64,000 nt of DNA from JAOPZW01 sp963835295 (GTDB lineage Bacteria; Actinomycetota; Thermoleophilia; Solirubrobacterales; Solirubrobacteraceae): the NCBI GenBank assembly GCA_963835295.1, contig CAWIEX010000011.1, positions 992,001-1,056,000 of the forward strand, written 5' to 3'. The translations under genes and the position numbers were made by a program. Positions 43,338-53,348 of the stretch are shown one piece after another; the stretch's first letter is position 1; each line of letters begins with the position of its first letter. The notes beneath the pieces were generated by a model. That model saw only the letters and a program-made list of their open reading frames with translations. It did no database searches and was not told where the DNA came from.

Positions 43338-43348
43338 TCGTCATACAA
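43338..43348 (-). promoter_or_regulatory. FadR-type GntR operator upstream of the SDR operon
   Basis: TCGTCATACAA fits TNGTNNNACNA; on the minus strand it reads TTGTATGACGA, one base from the operator TCGTATGACGA at the dehydrogenase pair. It lies 25 bases before the SDR start, so the regulator would control its own operon. Confidence 0.62.
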
Positions 43349-43382
43349 TGTCGCCGCTTCGCCGAGGCGGCGACGAGACGAT

Positions 43383-44045
<663 letters not shown>

Positions 44046-44099
44046 GCTTCTACTGTACGCCGAGAGGGCGCTTCGTTACCGCGCCTGCCGGCCCTCTCG

Positions 44100-44783
44100 C
44101 TACCGGCGCGAGGCGATGAAGAAGTAGATGAGCTGGCCGATCGAGGCGGCCAGCGCGGCGATGTAGGTGAGGGCCGCGGCGCGCAGGACCTTGCGCGCCC
44201 CGTCGAGCTCCGCGGCGCCCAGCAGGCCGCCGCCTTCCAGGGCCACGACCGCGCGGTGCGAGGCGTCGAACTCCACCGGCAGGGTCACGAGCTGGAAGAC
44301 CACGACCGCGAGGAAGAGCACGAGCCCGACGTTGACCAGCCCGGTCGAGCCGAGGATGAGGCCCAGGAAGGCCGGGAAGATCCACAGCTGCGAGCCGATC
44401 GAGGCCGCGGGGACGAGCGTCGCGCGGATCTTCATCGGCGCGTAGCCGCGGGCGTCCTGCACCGCGTGGCCGGCCTCGTGGGCCGCCACGCCGAGCGCGG
44501 CCACGGTCGCCGCCCCGCCGACCTCCTCGCTGAGGTTCAGCGTCTTCGTGCGCGGGTCGTAGTGGTCGGAGAGCTGCCCGGCCACGGGCTGGATCCCCAC
44601 CCCCGTCACGCCCGAGTTGCGCAGCACGGCGTCGGCGGCCTGCGCGCCGGTCATGCCGCTCGCCGTCGCCACCTGGCTGTAGCGCTTGAACGTGCTCTTG
44701 ACCTGGAACTGGGCCCACAGGCCGAAGAGCAGGGGGACGACGGTGCAGATGAGGAAGACGTACGTGAGAGACACGCAGATCAC
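44100..44783 (-). CDS. Membrane zinc metallopeptidase (YugP family)
   Basis: The 227-residue protein has an N-terminal membrane segment (about 5-25), the zinc motif HEAGHAVQDARGY (about 102-114), and further membrane segments at about 130-170 and 205-225. It matches the YugP/neutral zinc metallopeptidase family. GTG start at 44783. The biological substrate is unknown. Confidence 0.88.
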   Translation of the reverse strand: MICVSLTYVFLICTVVPLLFGLWAQFQVKSTFKRYSQVATASGMTGAQAADAVLRNSGVTGVGIQPVAGQLSDHYDPRTKTLNLSEEVGGAATVAALGVAAHEAGHAVQDARGYAPMKIRATLVPAASIGSQLWIFPAFLGLILGSTGLVNVGLVLFLAVVVFQLVTLPVEFDASHRAVVALEGGGLLGAAELDGARKVLRAAALTYIAALAASIGQLIYFFIASRR

Positions 44784-44824
44784 TCTAGCCCGGCGCGCGT
44801 CAGTGACATGTCAGGATTGGCCAA

Positions 44825-46159
44825 GTGACCGACGCGCCGTCGTGGTGGTGGGCCGACCTCGGCGGCCTTCCCGCCCCCCGCCCCGCCCTCGACGGCGACC
44901 GCGAGGCCGACGTCTGCGTCGTCGGGGCCGGCTACACCGGCCTGTGGACCGCCTACGAGCTGCTGCGGGCCGACCCGTCGCTCTCCGTCGTCGTGCTCGA
45001 GCGCGAGGTGGCCGGCTTCGGCGCCTCGGGGCGCAACGGCGGCTGGGTGCTCGGCGAGGTCTCGACGGGGTCGCGCCAGCGCGAGGCGGCCGGTGAGACC
45101 GCGGTCGCCGCACTCGAGCGCGCGATCCAGGAGACGGTCGACGAGGTCGGCGCGGCCTGCGCGCGCGAGGGCATCGACTGCGACTTCGTCAAGGGCGGCT
45201 CGCTGACCGTCGCGCAGACCGAGCCTCAGCTCGCGCGCCTGCGCGAGGCGTCGCGCGGCGAGCTGCTCGACGTCGACGAGGCCGCTGCGCGGGTGCGCGT
45301 CGCCGGCCTGCGCGGCGCGCGCTACACGCCGCACTGCGCGCGGGTGCAGCCGGCGAAGCTCGTGCGCGGCCTGGCGGCCGCGGTCGAGCGCCGCGGCGCG
45401 ACGATCCACGAGGGCACCGCCGCGCTCGACATCGCGCCGCGCAGCGTCCGGACGGCCTCGGGGACGGTGCGCGCCCGCTGGGTCGTGCGGGCCACCGAGG
45501 GCTACACCGCGGCGCTGCCCGGCCTGGAGCGCGCGCTGCTGCCGCTCTCGAGCTCGATGATCGTGACCGAGCCACTGGATGGCGCGACCTGGGCGCAGAT
45601 CGGGTGGGCGGGGTGCGAGACGCTCGACGACGCCGCCCACGCCTACATCTACGCGCAGCGCACGGCCGACGGGCGGATCGCCATCGGCGGGCGCGGGCGT
45701 CCGTACCGCTTCGGCTCGGGCACCGATCGCGCCGGCGAGATCCCCGAAGCGACGGTCCGCCAGCTGCGCGCCCGACTGACCCGGCTCTTCCCGGTCCTGC
45801 GCGACGTGCGCCTCGACGGCGCGTGGACCGGCGTCTTCGGCGTCGCGCGCGACTGGGCCGCCGCGGTGCACTGCGACCGCCACAGCGGCCTGTGCTGGGC
45901 GGGCGGCTACGCGGGCGAGGGCGTCGCCGCGGCCCACCTCGCCGCCCGCACCCTGCGCGACCTCATCCTCGACCGCGACACCGAGCTCGCCCGGCTGCCG
46001 TGGGTCGGCCACCACGCCCGCGGCTGGGAGCCCGAGCCGCTGCGGTGGCTGGCCGTCCAGACGGTCTATGGCGCCTTTCGCACGGCGGACGCGATCGAGG
46101 ACCGCACCGGGCGGCCGTCGCGGGTGGCAAGGGCCGCCGACGCGCTGGCGGGCCGCTAG
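44825..46159 (+). CDS. FAD-dependent amine/amino-acid oxidase (DAO family)
   Basis: The 444-residue protein has the FAD motif VCVVGAGYTGLWTAYEL (about 30-46), a SGRNGGWV loop, EGYTAALPG and a C-terminal GLCWAGGYAGEGVAAAHLAAR. It belongs to the DAO group acting on small amines or amino acids such as gamma-glutamyl-putrescine oxidase types. GTG start at 44825. Its stop shares CTAG with the convergent small secreted protein, and a degenerate copy of its 3' end lies 500 bp downstream. Confidence 0.85.
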   Translation: MTDAPSWWWADLGGLPAPRPALDGDREADVCVVGAGYTGLWTAYELLRADPSLSVVVLEREVAGFGASGRNGGWVLGEVSTGSRQREAAGETAVAALERAIQETVDEVGAACAREGIDCDFVKGGSLTVAQTEPQLARLREASRGELLDVDEAAARVRVAGLRGARYTPHCARVQPAKLVRGLAAAVERRGATIHEGTAALDIAPRSVRTASGTVRARWVVRATEGYTAALPGLERALLPLSSSMIVTEPLDGATWAQIGWAGCETLDDAAHAYIYAQRTADGRIAIGGRGRPYRFGSGTDRAGEIPEATVRQLRARLTRLFPVLRDVRLDGAWTGVFGVARDWAAAVHCDRHSGLCWAGGYAGEGVAAAHLAARTLRDLILDRDTELARLPWVGHHARGWEPEPLRWLAVQTVYGAFRTADAIEDRTGRPSRVARAADALAGR

Positions 46160-46464
46160 GAGATGACGTCGTCGCTGCCGTCGTCCCCGGCCCCGCACAC
46201 GGTGAGCGCGGGCGAGTGCCCGGCGGCGGTGACGAGGCCCTCGCCGCGCCCGGGAAGCTCGTAGAGATCGGCGGTGTAGCGCGCGGCCGGGCTGTCCACC
46301 GGCGGGTCGAGCGCCACGAGCCCGCCGCCCTGGAAATGTGGGCTGGCCTGGTTGCACACGGGCAGGCTGGGTCCGGTCGGCCGCGCCTGGGCGGCGGGAG
46401 CGAGGGCTAGCGCGAGGACGGTCGCCGCGGCGCCGGCGGCGCGCAGCACGGTGGAGTGGGTCAT
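46156..46464 (-). CDS. Small secreted protein, 102 residues
   Basis: A signal peptide (about 1-27, ending APAAQA) is followed by a 75-residue mature part with two cysteines (LPVCNQAS and LTVCGAG) that could form one disulfide. Start ATG at 46464. No family recognised. Confidence 0.5.
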   Translation of the reverse strand: MTHSTVLRAAGAAATVLALALAPAAQARPTGPSLPVCNQASPHFQGGGLVALDPPVDSPAARYTADLYELPGRGEGLVTAAGHSPALTVCGAGDDGSDDVIS

Positions 46465-46550
46465 GCGTGCGTCTTCGGCGCGCCACGCCGAGGACGCCAC
46501 CGATGGCGCCCCGCGGTGGACTTGTGATCGACGAGGCGTGCCGCGCTGGC

Positions 46551-46655
46551 GGCCGTCCAGACGTTCCACGGCGCCATTCGCACGGCGCACGCGATCGAGG
46601 ACCGCACGGGGCGGCCGTCGCGGGTGACAAGGCCGCCGACGCGCTGGCGAGGCGG
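46551..46655 (+). pseudogene. Degenerate duplicate of the 3' end of the upstream oxidase gene
   Basis: These 105 bases repeat 46051-46154, the last codons of the DAO gene, at about 88 percent identity by eye with one lost base; the displacement is exactly 500 bp. The copy has no start and is disrupted. Element C begins 41 bases later. The 563-base gene-free gap 46465-47027 holds only this copy and element C. Confidence 0.8.
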
Positions 46656-46696
46656 TCGGCGTCCGCCTTCGTTCGCGGGGCTGCGCGGCGCTTCTG

Positions 46697-47011
46697 AACA
46701 GCATCATCGAGGGGAAGGCAGGCGGGGGCGGTTCGGGGCGCGCGTCGTCGTCCTGAGGCGTGTGCGCCCTAGGGGTGCAATCGCGCGTGTCTTGTAACGG
46801 TCTTTGGAGACGCCAAAGGGGGTGGTCGGTCTTGAGCACCCATGGGATGCGTCAAAACCGACCACCCCCTCCGGGCGCGCGCGGAAGGCGTTGTGAGACA
46901 CGCGCGAAGTGCGCGGGAATCCTCCGCGCCCCCCACGGGGGAGCCGCCCGCTCGCGGGGGCGCCGCCAGCGGCCGACCGCCCCTACTCCCGTTCCCTCGA
47001 TGGATGCTGTT
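46697..47011 (+). repeat. Intergenic palindromic element, copy C
   Basis: 315 bp between AACAGCATCATCGAGGGG (left) and TTCCCTCGATGGATGCTGTT (right). It contains CGTCGTCGTCCT, GCAATCGCGCGTGTC and GGTCTTTGGAG, all shared with copy B, and a central hairpin with 13-bp perfect arms GGGGGTGGTCGGT (46818-46830) and its complement (46857-46869). The two halves are imperfect inverted copies. No coding frame. The right end is 16 bases from the stop of the next gene. Confidence 0.82.
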
Positions 47012-47027
47012 CAGGCTTGCGCAGCGC

Positions 47028-47381
47028 CTAGCGGTGGCGCGGCAGCGTCCGCGAGGTGAGCCCTGACAGCAGGACCTCGATGGGCGATTGGCGGCGCGTT
47101 TGCTGAGCCTGCTCGCGCAGCAGGTTGACGTCGGTCTGCACCTCGTACAGCCACCGCCCGGCGCGGGCGGCCTGCCGCGCGCCCTCCTTGAGCTCCTTGC
47201 CGCGCGGCAACGGCAGTCCCATCAGCCGCGGCCGGCGCTGGGCGCGCAGGATGGCGCCGAGCGCGGTTCCCGCGGCAAGCCCGGCGGCGGCCGCGCCGCC
47301 GGCGAGCGCCGGCCTCGGCCAGCGCTGCGCCGTGGCGGCGATGCCGTTGTCTGACCCGGTGCGCTGCCGTGTGGTCGCCAT
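47028..47381 (-). CDS. Small membrane protein, third relative of the basic-tailed family
   Basis: 117 residues: a short basic start, a Gly/Ala membrane segment (about 24-46, PALAGGAAAAGLAAGTALGA), a PRLMGLPLPRGKE motif resembling VLGIPVSRKG of its neighbour, and a helical C-terminus (LREQAQQTRRQSP). The start ATG lies four bases after the upstream gene, so they are co-transcribed. Function unknown. Confidence 0.6.
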   Translation of the reverse strand: MATTRQRTGSDNGIAATAQRWPRPALAGGAAAAGLAAGTALGAILRAQRRPRLMGLPLPRGKELKEGARQAARAGRWLYEVQTDVNLLREQAQQTRRQSPIEVLLSGLTSRTLPRHR

Positions 47382-47385
47382 GGAC

Positions 47386-47925
47386 TCAGGAGAGCGCGTT
47401 GCCGACCTTCTTGGCCTGCTTGCGAGCCTGGGCCAACTCGTCGGTCAGGCGGCCGAGCTGCTGTCCGGCCTTCTGGACCTCCTTGGCCACCGGCTGCAAG
47501 CTCAGCCCCTTGCGCGACACGGGGATGCCGAGCACCGTGCGGCGGGGGCCGAGCACGCGCCTGCCGAGCACCATGCCGCCGATGAGCCCGGCCGCCGCGG
47601 CGCCACCCGCGATGATCGGCGTGGTCGCCTTCTGAGCGGCCGAGCCGATGGTGTCGGTCATGGCGCTGACCGCGCCGTTGGCGCTGCTGCCGTTCGACGA
47701 GCTCGACGAGCGCGAGCGCGGCGTGCTCGACCTCGCGGTGCGCGAGCGGTTCGAGTTCGAGATCGCCCGGCTGCGCGGCCGCGGCTTGGCGGCCGACGAC
47801 GCCTTTGGCGACTTCGACTTGGCCGACGACGACGGCTTGGCAGTACCAGCCCCCTTAGCGGAACCCGCGCTACGGCTCTTGGCCTGAGTGGGACGGCCGC
47901 CCGACGCACGCGTATTTGAGGCCAC
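47386..47925 (-). CDS. Basic-tailed single-pass membrane protein (paralogue of 31839-32468)
   Basis: 179 residues: a Ser/Ala/Lys/Arg-rich tail (1-75), a Gly/Ala-rich membrane segment (about 100-122, PIIAGGAAAAGLIGGMVLG), VLGIPVSRKG and an amphipathic end finishing KKVGNALS. The same order as 31839-32468. GTG start at 47925 with a strong AAGGAGGG ribosome site. First of two genes. Confidence 0.65.
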   Translation of the reverse strand: MASNTRASGGRPTQAKSRSAGSAKGAGTAKPSSSAKSKSPKASSAAKPRPRSRAISNSNRSRTARSSTPRSRSSSSSNGSSANGAVSAMTDTIGSAAQKATTPIIAGGAAAAGLIGGMVLGRRVLGPRRTVLGIPVSRKGLSLQPVAKEVQKAGQQLGRLTDELAQARKQAKKVGNALS

Positions 47926-47955
47926 GATCGGACCCTCCTTTTGGGTGGGAGTGCA

Positions 47956-47968
47956 GGGGTTATACCCC
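47956..47968 (-). promoter_or_regulatory. Palindrome over the -10 of the 47.9-kb operon
   Basis: GGGGTTATACCCC is palindromic (arms GGGGT/ACCCC). Read on the minus strand it contains TATAAC (47964-47959), a fair -10 about 34 bases before the GTG start. No good -35, so an activator- or alternative-sigma-dependent promoter is possible. Confidence 0.4.
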
Positions 47969-48008
47969 GGCCTTGCCGTTGCACACGCCGGCGGCCGAGG
48001 CGGGAGAC

Positions 48009-48356
48009 CTACGTCGCCGGCGCGCGGCGTATGCGCCCGGACCCCTCCCCGCGCGTGGACTCGGGCTCGGGCACCACCGGGCGAGCCAGCGCCCAGAAGA
48101 TCATCAGCCCGCCCACGACGAGCATGGCCAGGCCCGTCCACAGGTTGACGTTGATCCCGGCCGCCTTGTTCTTGACCTCGTCGCTGCCGACGATGCCGAC
48201 GATGACGAGGATCACCCCGTAGAGGAGGAAGAGGCCTCCGATGATGCGGCGGATGTCGAAGCGGTTGGCGATGCGGGCCGCCTGGATCTCCTCCTCTTCG
48301 GTGGCTCCCGTGGAGGGCGTCTGCGGCCCGCGGAACGGCTGCTCTTGCTCGGTCAT
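48009..48356 (-). CDS. Small two-TM membrane protein downstream of the symporter
   Basis: 115 residues: an acidic N-terminus (TEQEQPFRGPQTP), two membrane segments (about 38-58 and 72-92) and a charged tail. Follows the Na+/solute symporter by 12 bases and is probably an accessory subunit, as small partner proteins often accompany such carriers (inference). Confidence 0.65.
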   Translation of the reverse strand: MTEQEQPFRGPQTPSTGATEEEEIQAARIANRFDIRRIIGGLFLLYGVILVIVGIVGSDEVKNKAAGINVNLWTGLAMLVVGGLMIFWALARPVVPEPESTRGEGSGRIRRAPAT

Positions 48357-48368
48357 GGCTGCGCTCTC

Positions 48369-50024
48369 CTAGATGAAGATGATGTTCAGGATCACGACGA
48401 GGCCCAGCGCCACGCCGCCCAGCAGCCACACCGAGCGGTACCAGGCGTCGTCGGCTGGGTCGTGCTCCTCGGGCTCCTCCTCCTTGCGCGTCAGGCCCCA
48501 GACGAGCCCGCGCAGCTCCTCGTCGGGTTTGGGCGCCGTCATGAACGTGACGCCGACGGTCACGACCGCGTCGGCGACGAAGGCGATGATCGCGCCCCAG
48601 AAGCTGGCGGCCAGCTGCGAGCCGAGGTCGATCGTCCCCCACGAGTAGAGCTCGTGCGTGATGAACGCGCCGAGGAACCCGGCGACCAGCCCCCAGAACC
48701 CCGCCCATGGCGTCGTTCGCTTCCAGAACATCGCGATGATGAAAGTGGCGAAGAGCGGCGCGTTGAAGTAGCTGAACAAGAGCTGGACGTAGTTCATGAT
48801 GTTGTCGTAGCCCTTGGCGATGAAGGCGGTGGCCACGGAGATCAGCAGGCCGCCCGCCGTGGCAAACCGTCCCACGCGCAGGTAGTAGGCGTCGTCGCGA
48901 TCCTTGACCACGTAGGACTGCCACAGGTCGTAGGTGAAGACCGTGTTGAACGACGTCACGTTGGCGGCGACGCCCGCCATGAAGGCCGCGAGCAAGCCGG
49001 TCACCGCGAGCCCCAGCATCCCCTCGGGGAGGTACTTGCCGATGAGCAGCGGGATGGCGTTGTTGTACTGCAGGTCGGGGTTCTTGCCGCCCAGGCCCTT
49101 GACCGAGACCAGGGCCACGAGGCCCGGGATGATCGTCAGGGCCGGGATGAAGATCTTCGGGTAGGCGCCGATCAGCGGCGTGCGTCGCGCGGCCGAGAGG
49201 TTCTTGGCCGACAGCGCGCGCTGGACCTCGGCGAAGTTGGTCGTCCAGTAGCCGAAGCTGAGCACGAAGCCGAGGCCGAAGACGATGGCGATCCAGTTCG
49301 CGTCGATCGGGTTGGTCACGTTGCCGATGCCGATCCCCTGCCACGCGTGCAGGCCGCCGTCCTTGAGCGCCGAGCCCCGCACCTTTTCCTGCAGGCCGCT
49401 CCACCCGCCCACGTCGTGCAGCGCGATGAGCGTCAGCGGGAGCAGCGAGGCGACGATGATGAAGAACTGCAGGACCTCGTTGTAGATGGCCGACGTGAGA
49501 CCGCCGAGGGTGATGTAGGCCATCACGATGAGCGCGGCGACGATGATCGCGGTGGAGATCGACCATCCGAGCATGAGGTGGACGATCAGGGCGAGCGCGA
49601 AGAGGTTGACGCCCGCGATGAGGACCGTGGCCACCGCGAAGGTGCTCGCGTTGAGCGCGTGCGTCGGCTCGTTGAAGCGCAGGCGCAGGTACTCGGGCAC
49701 CGAGCGCACCTTCGCCCCGTAGTAGAAGGGCATCATCACGATGCCCAGGAAGACCATCGCCGGGACGGCGCCGATCCAGTAGAAGTGAACGGTGGCGACG
49801 CCGTACTGGGCGCCGTTGGCTGCCATGCCGAGGATCTCCAGCGCGCCGAGGTTGGCGGCGACGAAGGCCAGCCCGGTGATCCACGCGGGCAGCGAGCGCC
49901 CGGACAGGAAGAAGTCGATGTCGGTCTTCACCGACATGCGGGCGACCACGCCGATTCCCAGGACGACCAGGAAGTAGATCGCCAGGATCGCGTAGTCGAG
50001 GACACTGGCATCGAGACGGAGCAT
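48369..50024 (-). CDS. Sodium:solute symporter family transporter
   Basis: The 551-residue protein has about 14 membrane segments with SSS hallmarks: FFLSGRSLPAWITGLAFVAANLG, the sodium-site regions, YITLGGLTSAIYNEVLQFF, and AGVAANVTSFNTVFTYDLWQ. It resembles the sugar/inositol (SGLT-like) group rather than proline carriers, but the solute is uncertain. Start ATG at 50024. The beta-helix lipoprotein gene is divergent. Confidence 0.88.
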   Translation of the reverse strand: MLRLDASVLDYAILAIYFLVVLGIGVVARMSVKTDIDFFLSGRSLPAWITGLAFVAANLGALEILGMAANGAQYGVATVHFYWIGAVPAMVFLGIVMMPFYYGAKVRSVPEYLRLRFNEPTHALNASTFAVATVLIAGVNLFALALIVHLMLGWSISTAIIVAALIVMAYITLGGLTSAIYNEVLQFFIIVASLLPLTLIALHDVGGWSGLQEKVRGSALKDGGLHAWQGIGIGNVTNPIDANWIAIVFGLGFVLSFGYWTTNFAEVQRALSAKNLSAARRTPLIGAYPKIFIPALTIIPGLVALVSVKGLGGKNPDLQYNNAIPLLIGKYLPEGMLGLAVTGLLAAFMAGVAANVTSFNTVFTYDLWQSYVVKDRDDAYYLRVGRFATAGGLLISVATAFIAKGYDNIMNYVQLLFSYFNAPLFATFIIAMFWKRTTPWAGFWGLVAGFLGAFITHELYSWGTIDLGSQLAASFWGAIIAFVADAVVTVGVTFMTAPKPDEELRGLVWGLTRKEEEPEEHDPADDAWYRSVWLLGGVALGLVVILNIIFI

Positions 50025-50201
50025 GCGGCCGTCTTTCCCACTGGCGCCCCGCCGCTCACGCAGGTTCCCGTGCGGACAGCCGAAGCCCGACGCCCCGGGC
50101 CGGTTGGCGCAGGATGAGATGATCGCTGCACCCGAGCCTCTCACCGCTTGCCACTCCACGTCCCGCGCGCCGCACCCGACCGTCCCCATTGGGGCGCCCA
50201 C

Positions 50202-51428
50202 GTGATCCGGGCCGCGCACGCGGCCGGCATCGCTGGGCTGCTCGCGCTCGTGCTCACGCTCGGGGGCTGCGGCGGGGGCAAGAGCTGGACGGCGCGCGAC
50301 GTCCCCGCGGAGTACCCGACGATCCAGGCGGCCGTCGACGCCGCGCAACCCGGCGACCTCGTGCGGGTCGGCCCCGGCACCTACCGCGAGCAGGTGGTGG
50401 TCGGACCGGGCAAGCGCGACATCGTCATCCGCGGCACCGATCGCAACCGCGTCGTCCTCGACGGCGGCGGGGGCACCCGCTTCAACGGCATCGCGGTGCA
50501 TGCCAACGGCATCGCCGTCGAGAACCTGACCGTCCGCGGCTACGCCTCCGACGGAATCGTCTTCACCCCGCCCCACGACGTCCCCGATCAGCTCAACGGC
50601 TGGCGCGTGAGCTTCGTCACCGCCGCCAACAACGGCCTGCACGGGATCGAGGCGCTGCGCTCGCGCGGCGGCACCATCGACCACGTCCTCGCCTCGGGCC
50701 ACGGCGCCGCCGGCTTTCGCATCGGCAACTGCCGGCCGTGCGACTCGCTGGTCACCGACAGCGTGGCCGAGCGGGGCATGGCCGGCTTCGAGGGCTCCGA
50801 CTCCGGCGGCAACGTCGTCGTCGCGCACTCGTTCTTCCGCGAGAACCGCGTCGGCGTGCTGCTCATCTCGGCCGGCGAGGAGCCGCCCTTCCACCAGCAG
50901 GACACGACGGTCGTCGGCAACGTGATCGAGGACAACGCCAACGCGTTCGCCCCCGGCCGCGGCGAGAGCTTCGGCGTGGGCGTGCTCGTGCGCGGCGGGC
51001 GCCGCGACGGGCTGGCCCGCAACCGCATCACCGGCCACCCCGGGGCCGGCGTGCTGCTCACGGCCTCAGACGAGGCGCCCGCTGCGGAGGACAGCGTGCA
51101 GGGCAACGTCCTGCAGGACAACGGGGTCGACCTCGCGCTCGCCCCGCGCGCCGGGCAGCGCACGTCGAAGGGCTCGTGCTTCGCCCAGAACCGCTTCCGC
51201 ACCTCGCTGCCGACCGACATCGAGAAGGCGTTGCCGTGCCAGTCCGACGTCCCGTTGCGCGCGACCGACCCGACGCTGCCGATGGCGCCCCCCGGCGACG
51301 ACTGGCGCAACGTGCGCCTGCCCGCGCCGCAGCCTTCGCTACCCGACGCGCGCACCGTCAAGCCCAAGCCGGCCCGCCGGCCGGGGCGCATCGACGTCGC
51401 CCGCGTCGGGGTCCCCGGCCAGGGCTGA
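50202..51428 (+). CDS. Lipoprotein with right-handed parallel beta-helix
   Basis: 408 residues. A lipoprotein signal ends in LTLGGC (Cys about 23). Residues about 33-330 are a parallel beta-helix with repeated G-I/V-x-V-x-N and N-x-I turns (YPTIQAAVDAAQPGDLVRVG at the start, GVGVLVRGGRRDGLARNRIT later), as in pectate-lyase-like and Pel-like copper/carbohydrate proteins. Two CysxxCys-like pairs (CRPC) occur. The GTG at 50202 is chosen because it gives a proper signal peptide; a TTG further upstream is possible. Confidence 0.75.
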   Translation: MIRAAHAAGIAGLLALVLTLGGCGGGKSWTARDVPAEYPTIQAAVDAAQPGDLVRVGPGTYREQVVVGPGKRDIVIRGTDRNRVVLDGGGGTRFNGIAVHANGIAVENLTVRGYASDGIVFTPPHDVPDQLNGWRVSFVTAANNGLHGIEALRSRGGTIDHVLASGHGAAGFRIGNCRPCDSLVTDSVAERGMAGFEGSDSGGNVVVAHSFFRENRVGVLLISAGEEPPFHQQDTTVVGNVIEDNANAFAPGRGESFGVGVLVRGGRRDGLARNRITGHPGAGVLLTASDEAPAAEDSVQGNVLQDNGVDLALAPRAGQRTSKGSCFAQNRFRTSLPTDIEKALPCQSDVPLRATDPTLPMAPPGDDWRNVRLPAPQPSLPDARTVKPKPARRPGRIDVARVGVPGQG

Positions 51429-51465
51429 CGCGCCCGTCCGCCACGGGGGCACTAGCTTCCCTTAC

Positions 51466-53304
<1,839 letters not shown>

Positions 53305-53309
53305 TTACT

Positions 53310-53326
53310 GCGGCGTTAGGCGCCGC
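53310..53326 (+). terminator. Hairpin after typA
   Basis: GCGGCG-N5-CGCCGC starts 5 bases after the typA stop codon. There is no U-tract, as is common in such GC-rich genomes. Confidence 0.4.
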
Positions 53327-53348
53327 TGCGTAGGGTCCCGCGCCGATC

